Of a stretch of 64,000 bases of DNA, positions 25,201 to 38,068 are shown piece by piece. The stretch lies in assembly GCF_037975245.1 (NCBI RefSeq), contig NC_092569.1:24218168-24282167 (forward strand), written 5' to 3'. The stretch comes from Apostichopus japonicus. Its lineage: Eukaryota > Echinodermata > Holothuroidea > Aspidochirotida > Stichopodidae. A model generated the notes under the pieces. The model worked only from the letters and a program-made list of their open reading frames with translations, was not told where the DNA came from and did no database searches. The first letter of the stretch is position 1; every line of letters starts with the position of its first letter. A program made the position numbers and the translations under genes.

Positions 25201-28200
25201 CGATCTTTTACAGCGGGTGCCTACACGGTGAGCTGTAAGTATTAGTTAATCGGCCTAATATCTCAGTCCATACAGTGGCGCGATGGCTTGGCGCACTGTA
25301 CGAGCTGATGAGCGAGACTCTCTTTTGCATCGCTGGTTCGAACCCCGGTGATGACGTCTTTTGCTGCCGATCTTTTACAGCGGGTGCCTACACGGTGAGC
25401 TGTAAGTATTAGTTAATCGGCCTAATATCTCAGTCCATACAGTGGCGCGATGGCGTATCGCACTGTACGAGCTGATGAGCGAGACTCTCTTTTGCATCGC
25501 TGGTTCGAACCCCGGTGATGACGTCTTTTGCTGCCGATCTTTTACAGCGGGTGCCTACACGGTGAGCTGTAAGTATTAGTTAATCGGCCTAATATCTCAG
25601 TCCATACAGTGGCGCGATGGCTTGGCGCACTGTGCGAGCTGTTGAGCGAGACTCTCTTTTGCATCGCTGGTTCGAACTCCGGTGATGACGTCTTTTGCTG
25701 CCGATCTTTTACAGCGGGTGCCTACACGGTGAGCTGTAAGTATTAGTTAATCGGCCTAATATCTCAGTCCATACAGTGGCGCGATGGCTTGGCGCACTGT
25801 ACGAGCTGATGAGCGAGACTCTCTTTTGCATCGCTGGTTCGAACCCCGGTGATGACGTCTTTTGCTGCCGATCTTTTACAGCGGGTGCCTACATGGTTAG
25901 CTGTAAGTATTAGTTAATCGGCCTAATATGTCAGTCCATACAGTGGCGCGATGGCTTGGCGCACTGTACGAGCTGATGAGCGAGACTCTCTTTTGCATCG
26001 CTGGTTCGAACCCCGGTGATGACGTCTTTTGCTGCCGATCTTTTACAGCGGGTGCCCACACGGTGAGCTGTAAGTATTAGTTAATCGGCCTAATATGTCA
26101 GTCCATACAGTGGCGCGATGGCTTGGCGCACTGTTCGAGCTGATGAGCGAGACTCTCTTTTGCATCGCTGGTTCGAACCCCGGTGATGACGTCTTTTGCT
26201 GCCGATCTTTTACAGCGGGTGCCTACACGGTGAGCTGTAAGTATTAGTTAATCGGCCTAATATCTCAGTCCATACAGTGGCGCGATGGCTTGGCGCACTG
26301 TACGAGCTGATGAGCGAGACTCTCTTTTGCAACGCTGGTTCGAACCCCGGTGATGACGTCTTTTGCTGCCGATCTTTTACAGCGGGTGCCTACACGGTGA
26401 GCTGTAAGTATTAGTTAATCGGCCTAATATCTCAGTCCATACAGTGGCGCGATGGCTTGGCGCACTGTACGAGCTGATGAGCGAGACTCTCTTTTGCATC
26501 GCTGGTTCGAACCCCGGTGATGACGTCTTTTGCTGCCGATCTTTTACAGCGGGTGCCTACATGGGGAGCTGTAAGTATTAGTTAATCGGCCTAATATCTC
26601 AGTCCATACAGTGGCGCGATGGCTTGGCGCACTGTACGAGCTGATGAGCGAGACTCTCTTTTGCATCGCTGGTTCGAACCCCGGTGATGACGTCTTTTGC
26701 TGCCGATCTTTTACAGCGGGTGCCTACACGGGGAGCTGTAAGTATTAGTTAATAGGCCTAATATCTCAGTCCATACAGTGGCGCGATGGCTTGGCGCACT
26801 GTACGAGCTGATGAGCGAGACTCTCTTTTGCATCGCTGGTTCGAACCCCGGTGATGACGTCTTTTGCTGCCGATCTTTTACAGCGGGTGCCTACACGGGG
26901 AGCTGTAAGTATTAGTTAATCGGCCTAATATCTCAGTCCATACAGTGGCGCGATGGCTTGGCGCACTGTACGAGCTGATGAGCGAGAATCTCTTTTGCAT
27001 CGCTGGTTCGAACCCCGGTGATGACGTCTTTTGCTGCCGATCTTTTCCAGCGGGTGCCTACACGGGGAGCTGTAAGTATTAGTTAATCGGCCTAATATCT
27101 CAGTCCATACAGTGGCGCGATGGCTTGGCGCACTGTACGAGCTGATGAGCGAGACTCTCTTTTGCATCGCTGGTTCGAACCCCGGTGATGACGTCTTTTG
27201 CTGCCGATCTTTTACAGCGGGTGCCTACATGGTTAGCTGTAAGTATTAGTTAATCGGCCTAATATCTCAGTCCATACAGTGGCGCGATGGCTTGGCGCAC
27301 TGTACGAGCTGATGAGCGAGACTCTTTTTTGCATCGCTGGTTCGAACCCCGGTGATGACGTCTTTTGCTGCCGATCTTTTACAGCGGGTGCCTACACGGT
27401 GAGCTGTAAGTATTAGTTAATCGGCCTAATATCTCAGTCCATACAGTGGCGCGATGGCTTGGCGCACTGTACGAGCTGATGAGCGAGACTCTCTTTTGCA
27501 TCGCTGGTTCGAACCCCGGTGATGACGTCTTTTGCTGCCGATCTTTTACAGCGGGTGCCTACACGGTGAGCTGTAAGTATTAGTTAATCGGCCTAATATG
27601 TCAGTCCATACAGTGGCGCGATGGCTTGGCGCACTGTACGAGCTGATGAGCGAGACTCTCTTTTGCATCGCTGGTTCGAACCCCGGTGATGACGTCTTTT
27701 GCTGCCGATCTTTTACAGCGGGTGCCTACACGGTGAGCTGTAAGTATTAGTTAATCGGCCTAATATCTCAGTCCATACAGTGGCGCGATGGCTTGGCGCA
27801 CTGTTCGAGCTGATGAGCGAGACTCTCTTTTGCATCGCTGGTTCGAACCGCGGTGATGACGTCTTTTGCTGCCGATCTTTTACAGCGGGTGCCTAAACGG
27901 TGAGCTGTAAGTATTAGTTAATCGGCCTAATATCTCAGTCCATACAGTGGCGCGATGGCTTGGCGCACTGTTCGAGCTGATGAGCGAGACTCTCTTTTGC
28001 ATCGCTGGTTCGAACCCCGGTGATGACGTCTTTTGCTGCCGATCTTTTACAGCGGGTGCCTACACGGTGAGCTGTAAGTATTAGTTAATCGGCCTAATAT
28101 GTCAGTCCATACAGTGGCGCGATGGCTTGGCGCACTGTACGAGCTGATGAGCGAGACTCTCTTTTGCATCGCTGGTTCGAACCCCGGTGATGACGTCTTT
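19240..28200 (+). repeat. 27-monomer tandem duplication, offset 4497-4500 bp
   Basis: At least eight private markers are shared at offset 4497: CGCTAGTTCGAACC (19337/23834), CAGCGGTTGCC, ATCTTTCACAG, GCGATAGCTTGG (20451/24948), TTTTGATGCC, GGCGTATCG, CACTGTGCGAGCTGTTGAG, GGTGCCCACACGG. The offset falls to 4166 around 21.7-22.6 kb (two units missing in the second copy). It returns to 4500 from about 22.8 kb (two units gained), for example ACTCTTTTTTGC at 22821/27321 and GAACCGCGGTG near 23346/27846. Copy B begins where copy A ends, so this is a tandem duplication of a block of about 4.5 kb. Confidence 0.88.
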
Positions 28201-28329
28201 TGCCGATCTTTTACAGCGGGTGCCTACACGGTGAGCTGTAAGTATTAGTTAATCGGCCTAATATCTCAGTCCATACAGTGGCGCGATGGCTTGGCGCACT
28301 GTACGAGCTGATGAGCGAGACTCTCTTTT

Positions 28330-31300
28330 GCATCGCTGATTCGAACCCCGGTGATGACGTCTTTTGCTGCCGATCTTTTACAGCGGGTGCCTACACGGTG
28401 AGCTGTAAGTATTAGTTAATCGGCCTAATATCTCAGTCCATACAGTGGCGCGATGGCGTGGCGCACTGTACGAGCTGATCAGCGAGACTCTCTTTTGCAG
28501 CGCTGGTTCGAACCCCGGTGATGACGTCTTTTGCTGCCGATCTTTTACAGCGGGTGCCTACACGGTGAGCTGTAAGTATTAGTTAATCGGCATAATATCT
28601 CAGTCCATACAGTGGCGCGATGGCGTGGCGCACTGTACGAGCTGATGAGCGAGACTCTCTTTTGCATCGCTGGTTCGAACCCCGGTGATGACGTCTTTTG
28701 CTGCCGATCTTTTACAGCGGGTGCCTACATGGTTAGCTGTAAGTATTAGTTAATCGGCCTAATATGTCAGTCCATACAGTGGCGCGATGGCTTGGCGCAC
28801 TGTACGAGCTGATGAGCGAGACTCTCTTTTGCATCGCTGGTTCGAACCCCGGTGATGACGTCTTTTGCTGCCGATCTTTTACAGCGGGTGCCTACACGGT
28901 GAGCTGTAAGTATTAGTTAATCGGCCTAATATGTCAGTCCATACAGTGGCGCGATGGCGTGGCGCACTGTTCGAGCTGATGAGCGAGACTCTCTTTTGCA
29001 TCGCTGGTTCGAACCCCGGTGATGACGTCTTTTGCTGCCGATCTTTTACAGCGGGTGCCTAAACGGTGAGCTGTAAGTATTAGTTAATCGGCCTAATATC
29101 TCAGTCCATACAGTGGCGCGATGGCTTGGCGCACTGTTCGAGCTGATGAGCGAGACTCTCTTTTGCATCGCTGGTTCGAACCCCGGTGATGACGTCTTTT
29201 GCCGATCTTTTACAGCGGGTGAATACACGGTGAGCTGTAAGTATTAGTTAATCGGCCTAATATCTCAGTCCATACAGTGGCGCGATGGCTTGGCGCACTG
29301 TACGAGCTGATGAGCGAGACTCTCTTTTGCATCGCTGGTTCGAACCCCGGTGATGACGTCTTTTGCCGATCTTTTACAGCGGGTGCCTACACGGTGAGCT
29401 GTAAGTATTAGTTAATCGGCCTAATATCTCAGTCCATACAGTGGCGCGATGGCTTGGCGCACTGTAAGAGCTGATGAGCGAGACTCTCTTTTGCATCGCT
29501 GGTTCGAACCCCGGTGATGACGTCTTTTGCTGCCGATCTTTTACAGCGGGTGCCTACACGGTGAGCTGTAAGTATTAGTTAATCGGCCTAATATCTCAGT
29601 CCATACAGTGGCGCGATGGCGTGGCGCACTGTTCGAGCTGATGAGCGAGACTCTCTTTTGCATCGCTGGTTCGAACCCCGGTGATGACGTCTTTTGCTGC
29701 CGATCTTTTACAGCGGGTGCCTACACGGTGAGCTGTAAGTATTAGGTTATCGGCCTAATATCTCAGTCCATACAGTGGCGCGATGGCTTGGCGCACTGTT
29801 CGAGCTGATGAGCGAGACTCTCTTTTGCATCGCTGATTCGAACCCCGGTGATGACGTCTTTTGCCGATCTTTTACAGCGGGTGCCTACATGGGGAGCTGT
29901 AAGTATTAGTTAATCGGCCTAATATCTCAGTCCATACAGTGGCGCGATGGCTTGGCGCACTCTACGAGCTGATGAGCGAGACTCTCTTTTGCATCGCAGG
30001 TTCGAACCCCGATGATGACGTCTTTTGCTGCCGATCTTTTACAGCGGGTGCCTACACGGGGAGCTGTAAGTATTAGTTAATAGGCCTAATATCTCAGTCC
30101 ATACAGTGGCGCGATGGCTTGGCGCACTGTACGAGCTGATGAGCGAGACTCTCTTTTGCATCGCTGGTTCGAACCCCGGTGATGACGTCTTTTGCTGCCG
30201 ATCTTTTACAGCGGGTGCCTACATGGGGAGCTGTAAGTATTAGTTAATCGGCCTAATATCTCAGTCCATACAGTGGCACGATGGCTTGGCGCACTGTACG
30301 AGCTGATGAGCGAGAATCTCTTTTGCATCGCTGGTTCGAACCCCGGTGATGACGTCTTTTGCTGCCGATCTTTTACAGCGGGTGCCTACACGGGGAGTTG
30401 TAAGTATTAGTTAATCGGCCTAATATCTCAGTCCATACAGTGGCGCGATGGCTTGGCGCACTGTACGAGCTGATGAGCGAGACTCTCTTTTGCATCGCTG
30501 GTTCGAACCCCGGTGATGACGTCTTTTGCTGCCGATCTTTTACAGCGGGTGCCTACATGGTTAGCTGTAAGTATTAGTTAATCGGCCTAATATCTCAGTC
30601 CATACAGTGGCGCGATGGCTTGGCGCACTGTACGAGCTGATGAGCGAGACTCTCTTTTGCATCGCTGGTTCGAACCCCGGTGATGACGTCTTTTGCTGCC
30701 GATCTTTTACAGCGGGTGCCTACACGGTGAGCTGTAAGTATTAGTTAATCGGCCTAATATCTCAGTCCATACAGTGGCGCGATGGCTTGGCGCACTGTAC
30801 GAGCTGATGAGCGAGACTCTCTTTTGCATCGCTGGTTCGAACCCCGGTGATGACGTCTTTTGCTGCCGATCTTTTACAGCGGGTGCCTACATGGTTAGCT
30901 GTAAGTATTAGTTAATCGGCCTAATATGTCAGTCCATACAGTGGCGCGATGGCTTGGCGCACTGTACGAGCTGATGAGCGAGACTCTCTTTTGCATCGCT
31001 GGTTCGAACCCCGGTGATGACGTCTTTTGCTGCCGATCTTTTACAGCGGGTGCCTACACGGTGAGCTGTAAGTATTAGTTAATCGGCCTAATATCTCAGT
31101 CCATACAGTGGCGCGATGGCTTGGCGCACTGTTCGAGCTGATGAGCGAGACTCTCTTTTGCATCGCTGGTTCGAACCCCGGTGATGACGTCTTTTGCTGC
31201 CGATCTTTTACAGCGGGTGCCTACACGGTGAGCTGTAAGTATTAGTTAATCGGCCTAATATCTCAGTCCATACAGTGGCGCGATGGCTTGGCGCACTGTA

Positions 31301-32340
31301 CGAGCTGATGAGCGAGACTCTCTTTTGCATCGCTGATTCGAACCCCGGTGATGACGTCTTTTGCTGCCGATCTTTTACAGCGGGTGCCTACACGGTGAGC
31401 TGTAAGTATTAGTTAATCGGCCTAATATCTCAGTCCATACAGTGGCGCGATGGCGTGGCGCACTGTACGAGCTGATGAGCGAGACTCTCTTTTGCATCGC
31501 TGGTTCGAACCCCGGTGATGACGTCTTTTGCTGCCGATCTTTTACAGCGGGTGCCTACACGGTGAGCTGTAAGTATTAGTTAATCGGCCTAATATCTCAG
31601 TCCATACAGTGGCGCGATGGCGTGGCGCACTGTACGAGCTGATGAGCGAGACTCTCTTTTGCATCGCTGGTTCGAACCCCGGTGATGACGTCTTTTGCTG
31701 CCGATCTTTTACAGCGGGTGCCTACATGGTTAGCTGTAAGTATTAGTTAATCGGCCTAATATGTCAGTCCATACAGTGGCGCGATGGCTTGGCGCACTGT
31801 ACGAGCTGATGAGCGAGACTCTCTTTTGCATCGCTGGTTCGAACCCCGGTGATGACGTCTTTTGCTGCCGATCTTTTACAGCGGGTGCCTAAACGGTGAG
31901 CTGTAAGTATTAGTTAATCGGCCTAATATCTCAGTCCATACAGTGGCGCGATGGCTTGGCGCACTGTTCGAGCTGATGAGCGAGACTCTCTTTTGCATCG
32001 CTGGTTTGAACCCCGGTGATGACGTCTTTTGCCGATCTTTTACAGCGGGTGCCTACACGGTGAGCTGTAAGTATTAGTTAATCGGCCTAATATCTCAGTC
32101 CATACAGTGGCGCGATGGCTTGGCGCACTGTACGAGCTGATGAGCGAGACTCTCTTTTGCATCGCTGGTTCGAACCCCGGTGATGACGTCTTTTGCTGCC
32201 GATCTTTTACAGCGGGTGCCTACACGGTGAGCTGTAAGTATTAGTTAATCGGCCTAATATCTCAGTCCATACAGTGGCGCGATGGCTTGGCGCACTGTAA
32301 GAGCTGATGAGCGAGACTCTCTTTTGCATCGCTGATTCGA
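28330..32340 (+). repeat. 18-monomer offset copies (2997/2830 bp) in the satellite
   Basis: CGCTGATTCGAACC (28334/31331) and CTACATGGTTAG (28721/31718) recur at 2997 bp. After one unit is lost in the right copy, CTAAACGG (near 29059/31889) recurs at 2830 and ACTGTAAGAGCTG (29461/32294) at 2833. The copies are less perfect than the 4.5-kb pair, with private substitutions such as CTGATCAGCG and CGGCATAATATC only on the left, which suggests an older event. Confidence 0.7.
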
Positions 32341-33504
32341 ACCCCGGTGATGACGTCTTTTGCCGATCTTTTACAGCGGGTGCCTACATGGGGAGCTGTA
32401 AGTATTAGTTAATCGGCCTAATATCTCAGTCCATACAGTGGCGCGATGGTTTGGAGCACTGTAAGAGCTGATGAGCGAGACTCTCTTTTGCAACGCTGGT
32501 TCGAACCCCGGTGATGACGTCTTTTGCCGATCTTTTACAGCGGGTGCCTACACGGTGAGCTGTAAGTATTAGTTAATCGGCCTAATATCTCAGTCCATAC
32601 AGTGGCGCGATGGCTTGGCGCACTGTACGAGCTGATGAGCGAGACTCTCTTTTGCATCGCTGGTTCGAACCCCGGTGGTGGCGTCTTTTCCTGCCGATCT
32701 TTTACAGCGGGTGCCTACATAGGGAGCTGTAAGTATTAGTTAATCGGCCTAATATCTCAGTCCATACAGTGGCGCGATGGCGTGGCGCACTGTACGAGCT
32801 GATGAGCGAGACTCTCTTTTGCATCGCTGGTTCGAACCGCGGTGATGACGTCTTTTGCCGATCTTTTACAGCGGGTGCCTACACGGTGAGCTGTAAGTAT
32901 TAGTTAATCGGCCTAATATCTCAGTCCATACATGGGCGCGATGGCTTGGCGCACTGTACGAGCTGATGAGCGAGACTCTCTTTTGCATCGCTGGTTCGAA
33001 CCCCGGTGATGACGTCTTTTGCCGATCTTTTACAGCGGGTGCCTACACGGTGAGCTGTAAGTATTAGTTAATCGGCCTAATATCTCAGTCCATACAGTGG
33101 CGCGATGGCTTGGCGCACTGTACGAGCTGATGAGCGAGACTCTCTTTTGCATCGCTGGTTCGAACCCCGGTGATGACGTCTTTTGCCGATCTTTTACAGC
33201 GGGTGCTTACATGGGGAGCTGTAAGTATTAGTTAATCGGCCTAATATCTCAGTCCATACAGTGGCGCGATGGCGTGGCGCACTGTACGAGCTGATGAGCG
33301 AGACTCTCTTTTGCATCGCTGGTTCGAACCCCGGTGATGACGTCTTTTGCCGATCTTTTACAGCGGGTGCCTACATGGGGAGCTGTAAGTATTAGTTAAT
33401 AGGCCTAATATCTCAGTCCATACAGTGGCGCGATGGCTTGGCGCACTGTACGAGCTGATGAGCGAGACTCTCTTTTGCATCGCTGGTTCGAACCCCGGTG
33501 ATGA

Positions 33505-36060
33505 CGTCTTTTGCTGCCGATCTTTTACAGCGGGTGCCTACACGGTGAGCTGTAAGTATTAGTTAATCGGCCTAATATCTCAGTCCATACAGTGGCGCGA
33601 TGGCTTGGCGCACTGTAAGAGCTGATGAGCGAGACTCTCTTTTGCAACGCTGGTTCGAACCCCGGTGATGACGTCTTTTGCCGATCTTTACAGCGGGTGC
33701 CTACACGGTGAGCTGTAAGTATTAGTTAATCGGCCTAATATCTCAGTCCATACAGTGGCGCGATTGCTTGGCGCACTGTACGAGCTGATGAGCGAGACTC
33801 TCTTTTGCATCGCTGGTTCGAACCCCGGTGGTGGCGTCTTTTCCTGCCGATCTTTTACAGCGGGTGCCTACATGGTTAGCTGTAAGTATTAGTTAATCGG
33901 CCTAATATCTCAGTCCATACAGTGGCGCGATGGCTTGGCGCACTGTACGAGCTGATGAGCGAGACTCTCTTTTGCATCGCTGGTTCGAACCCCGGTGATG
34001 ACGTCTTTTGCCGATCTTTTACAGCGGGTGCCTACACGGTGAGCTGTAAGTATTAGTTAATCGGCCTAATATCTCAGTCCATACAGTGGCGCGATGGCTT
34101 GGCGCACTGTACGAGCTGATGAGCGAGACTCTCTTTTGCATCGCTGGTTCGAACCCCGGTGGTGGCGTCTTTTCCTGCCGATCTTTTACAGCGGGTGCCT
34201 ACATAGGGAGCTGTAAGTATTAGTTAATCGGCCTAATATCTCAGTCCATACAGTGGCGCGATGGCGTGGCGCACTGTACGAGCTGATGAGCGAGACTCTC
34301 TTTTGCATCGCTGGTTCGATCCCCGGTGATGACGTCTTTTGCCGATCTTTTACAGCGGGTGCCTACACGGTGAGCTGTAAGTATTAGTTAATCGGCCTAA
34401 TATCTCAGTCCATACAGTGGCGCGATGGCGTGGCGCACTGTACGAGCTGATGAGCGAGACTCTCTTTTGCATCGCTGGTTCGAACCCCGGTGATGACGTC
34501 TTTTGCCGATCTTTTACAGCGGGTGCCTACATGGGGAGCTGTAAGTATTAGTTAATCGGCCTAATATCTCAGTCCATACAGTGGCGCGATGGCTTGGCGC
34601 ACTGTACGAGCTGTTGAGCGAGACTCTCTTTTGCATCGCTGGTTCGAACCCCGGTGATGACGTCTTTTGCTGCCGATCTTTTACAGCGGGTGCCTACACG
34701 GTGAGCTGTACGTATTAGTTAATCGGCCTAATATCTCAGTCCATACAGTGGCGCGATGGCTTGGCGCACTGTACGAGCTGTTGAGCGAGACTCTCTTTTG
34801 CATCGCTGGTTCGAACCCCGATGATGACGTCTTTTGCCGATCTTTTACAGCGGGTGCCTTCACGGTGAGCTGTAAGTATTAGTTAATCGGCCTAATATCT
34901 CAGTCCATACAGTGGCGCGATGGCTTGGCGCACTGTACGAGCTGATGAACGAGACTCTCTTTTGCATCGCTGGTTCGAACCCCGGTGATGACGTCTTTTG
35001 CTGCCGATCTTTTACAGCGGGTGCCTACACGGTGAGCTGTAAGTATTAGTTAATCGGCCTAATATCTCAGTCCATACAGTGGCGCGATGGCTTGGCGCAC
35101 TGTAAGAGCTGATGAGCGAGACTCTCTTTTGCAACGCTGGTTCGAACCCCGGTGATGACGTCTTTTGCCGATCTTTTACAGCGGGTGCCTACACGGTGAG
35201 CTGTAAGTATTAGTTAATCGGCCTAATATCTCAGTCCATACAGTGGCGCGATTGCTTGGCGCACTGTACGAGCTGATGAGCGAGACTCTCTTTTGCATCG
35301 CTGGTTCGAACCCCGGTGGTGGCGTCTTTTCCTGCCGATCTTTTACAGCGGGTGCCTACATGGTTAGCTGTAAGTATTAGTTAATCGGCCTAATATCTCA
35401 GTCCATACAGTGGCGCGATGGCTTGGCGCACTGTACGAGCTGATGAGCGAGACTCTCTTTTGCATCGCTGGTTCGAACCCCGGTGATGACGTCTTTTGCC
35501 GATCTTTTACAGCGGGTGCCTACACGGTGAGCTGTAAGTATTAGTTAATCGGCCTAATATCTCAGTCCATACAGTGGCGCGATGGCTTGGCGCACTGTAC
35601 GAGCTGATGAGCGAGACTCTCTTTTGCATCGCTGGTTCGAACCCCGGTGGTGGCGTCTTTTCCTGCCGATCTTTTACAGCGGGTGCCTACATGGGGAGCT
35701 GTAAGTATTAGTTAATCGGCCTAATATCTCAGTCCATACAGTGGCGCGATGGCTTGGCGCACTGTACGAGCTGTTGAGCGAGACTCTCTTTTGCATCGCT
35801 GGTTCGAACCCCGATGATGACGTCTTTTGCTGCCGATCTTTTACAGCGGGTGCCTACACGGTGAGCTGTACGTATTAGTTAATCGGCCTAATATCTCAGT
35901 CCATACAGTGGCGCGATGGCTTGGCGCACTGTACGAGCTGTTGAGCGAGACTCTCTTTTGCATCGCTGGTTCGAACCCCGATGATGACGTCTTTTGCCGA
36001 TCTTTTACAGCGGGTGCCTTCACGGTGAGCTGTAAGTATTAGTTAATCGGCCTAATATCT
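33505..36060 (+). repeat. Overlapping 1160- and 1488-bp duplications near the array edge
   Basis: The segment from 34667 (markers GCTGTACGTATTAG, GAGCTGTTGAG, GCCTTCACGG, CTGATGAACGAG) recurs at 35827, offset 1160. The segment with GTAAGAGCTGATGAG plus GCAACGCTGG and GCGATTGCTTGG recurs at about 1487-1488 (33611/35098, 33761/35249). Here GGTGGTGGCGTC units, rare further left, become common. Confidence 0.8.
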
Positions 36061-37559
36061 CAGTCCATACAGTGGCGCGATGGCTTGGCGCACTGTACGA
36101 GCTGATGAACGAGACTCTCTTTTGCATCGCTGGTTCGAACCCCGGTGATGACGTCTTTTGCCGATCTTTTACAGCGGGTGCTTACATGGGGAGCTGTAAG
36201 TATTAGTTAATCGGCCTAATATCTCAGTCCATACAGTGGCGCGATGGCTTGGCGCACTGTACGAGCTGTTGAGCGAGACTCTCTTTTGCATCGCTGGTTC
36301 GAACCCCGATGATGACGTCTTTTGCCGATCTTTTACAGCGGGTGCCTTCACGGTGAGCTGTAAGTATTAGTTAATCGGCCTAATATCTCAGTCCATACAG
36401 TGGCGCGATGGCTTGGCGCACTGTACGAGCTGATGAACGAGACTCTCTTTTGCATCGCTGGTTCGAACCCCGGTGATGACGTCTTTTGCCGATCTTTTAC
36501 AGCGGGTGCCTACATGGGGAGCTGTAAGTATTAGTTAATAGGCCTAATATCTCAGTCCATACAGTGGCGCGATGGCTTGGCGCACTGTACGAGCTGATGA
36601 GCGAGACTCTCTTTTGCATCGCTGGTTCGAACCCCGGTGATGACGTCTTTTGCTGCCGATCTTTTACAGCGGGTGCCTACATGGGGAGCTGTAAGTATTA
36701 GTTAATCGGCCTAATATCTCAGTCCATACAGTGGCGCGATGGCTTGGCGCACTGTACGAGCTGATGAGCGAGACTCTCTTTTGCATCGCTGGTTCGAACC
36801 CCGGTGATGACGTCTTTTGCTGCCGATCTTTTACAGCGGGTGCCTACATAGGGAGCTGTAAGTATTAGTTAATCGGCCTAATATCTCAGTCCATACAGTG
36901 GCGCGATGGCTTGGCGCACTGTACGAGCTGATGAGCGAGACTCTCTTTTGCATCGCTGGTTCGAACCCCGGTGATGACGTCTTTTGCTGCCGATCTTTTA
37001 CAGCGGGTGCCTACATGGTTAGCTGTAAGTATTAGTTAATCGGCCTAATATCTCAGTCCATACAGTGGCGCGATGGCTTGGCGCACTGTACGAGCTGATG
37101 AGCGAGACTCTCTTTTGCATCGCTGGTTCGAACCCCGGTGATGACGTCTTTTGCTGCCGATCTTTAAAGCGGGTGCCTACATGGTTAGCTGTAAGTATTA
37201 GTTAATCGGCCTAATATCTCAGTCCATACAGTGGCGCGATGGCTTGGCGCACTGTACGAGCTGATGAGCGAGACTCTCTTTTGCATCGCTGGTTCGAACC
37301 CCGGTGATGACGTCTTTTGCTGCTGATCTTTTACAGCGAGTGCCTACATGGGGAGCTGTAAGTATTAGTTAATCGGCCTAATATCTCAGTCCATACAGTG
37401 GCGCGATGGCTTGGCGCACTGTTCGAGCTGATGAGCGAGACTCTCTTTTGCAACGCTGGTTCGAAGCCCGGTGGTGGCGTCTTTTCCTGCAGATCTTTTA
37501 CAGCGGGTGCCTACATAGGGAGCTGTAAGTATTAGTTAATCGGCCTAATATCTCAGTTC

Positions 37560-38050
37560 ATACAGTGGCGCGATGGCTTGGCGCACTGTAAGAGCTGATG
37601 AGCGAGACTCTCTTTTGCATCGCTGGTTCGAACCCCGGTGGTGGCGTCTTTTGCTGCCGATCTTTTACAGCGGGTGCCTACATAGGGAGCTGTAAGTATT
37701 AGTTAATCGGCCTAATATCTCAGTTCATACAGTGGCGCGATGGCTTGGCGCACTGTAAGAGCTGATGAGTGAGACTCTCTTTTGCTTCGCTGGTTCGAAC
37801 CCCGGTGGTGGCGTCTTTTGCTGCCGATCTTTTACAGCGGGTGCCTACATAGGGAGCTGTAAGTATTAGTTAATCGGCCTAATATCTCAGTTCATACAGT
37901 GGCGCGATGGCTTGGCGCACTGTAAGAGCTGATGAGTGAGACTCTCTTTTGCTTCGCTGGTTCGAACCCCGGTGGTGACGTCTTTTGCTGCCGATCTTTT
38001 ACAGCGGGTGCCTACATAGGGAGCTGTAAGTATTAGTTAATCGGCCTAAT
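37560..38050 (+). repeat. Divergent terminal satellite monomers
   Basis: The last three units are 167 bp each and form a private subfamily: CTCAGTTCATACAG, GTAAGAGCTGATGAG(T/C)GAG, GCTTCGCTGG (last two), GGTGGTG(G/A)CGTC and CTACATAGGGAG. They are very alike to each other (markers at 37594, 37761 and 37928) yet differ from the array interior, as expected at the edge of a satellite where homogenisation is weaker. The last unit stops after TTAATCGGCCTAAT. Confidence 0.85.
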
Positions 38051-38052
38051 CG

Positions 38053-38068
38053 GCGTAGAAATCTACGC
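38053..38068 (+). other. Perfect short hairpin at the satellite/flank junction
   Basis: GCGTAGA (38053-38059), AA, then TCTACGC (38062-38068) form a perfect 7-bp stem only two bases beyond the last satellite base. No satellite unit contains it. It may be chance or a mark of the junction event. Confidence 0.6.

Larger units (their letters stand above)
1..38050 (+). repeat. Satellite array of 164/167-bp tRNA-like monomers
   Basis: The same unit recurs head to tail without interruption from the first base to 38050. The left end is cut by the window (it opens in mid-unit at CGAACCCC); the right end is abrupt after the TTAATCGGCCTAAT segment. The first unit junctions lie at 1, 165 and 329, a period of 164. 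Later units reach 167 through one extra TGC (TTTTGCTGCC instead of TTTTGCC). By division there are about 230 copies. Copies are very similar, differing mainly at a few variable sites: CTACACGGTGAG, CTACATGGGGAG or CTACATGGTTAG; GGCTTGGCG or GGCGTGGCG; CCTAAT, CCTCAT, CCGAAT or CCAAAT. Each unit holds about 13 CpGs and roughly half G+C, against an AT-rich flank. All units share one orientation and nothing is inserted among them. The size is close to one nucleosome. A centromeric, pericentromeric or other heterochromatic location is inferred, not shown. Confidence 0.99.

Noticed and set aside
1884-36351. Many 60-80 residue open frames on both strands within the satellite
   Set aside because: They are the same repeat translated over and over. 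The 164-bp period is not a multiple of three, frames do not persist, and there is no coding bias or family resemblance.
1-38050. CRISPR-like regular repeat array
   Set aside because: The whole 164-167 bp unit is repeated with no unique spacers, and the context is eukaryotic.
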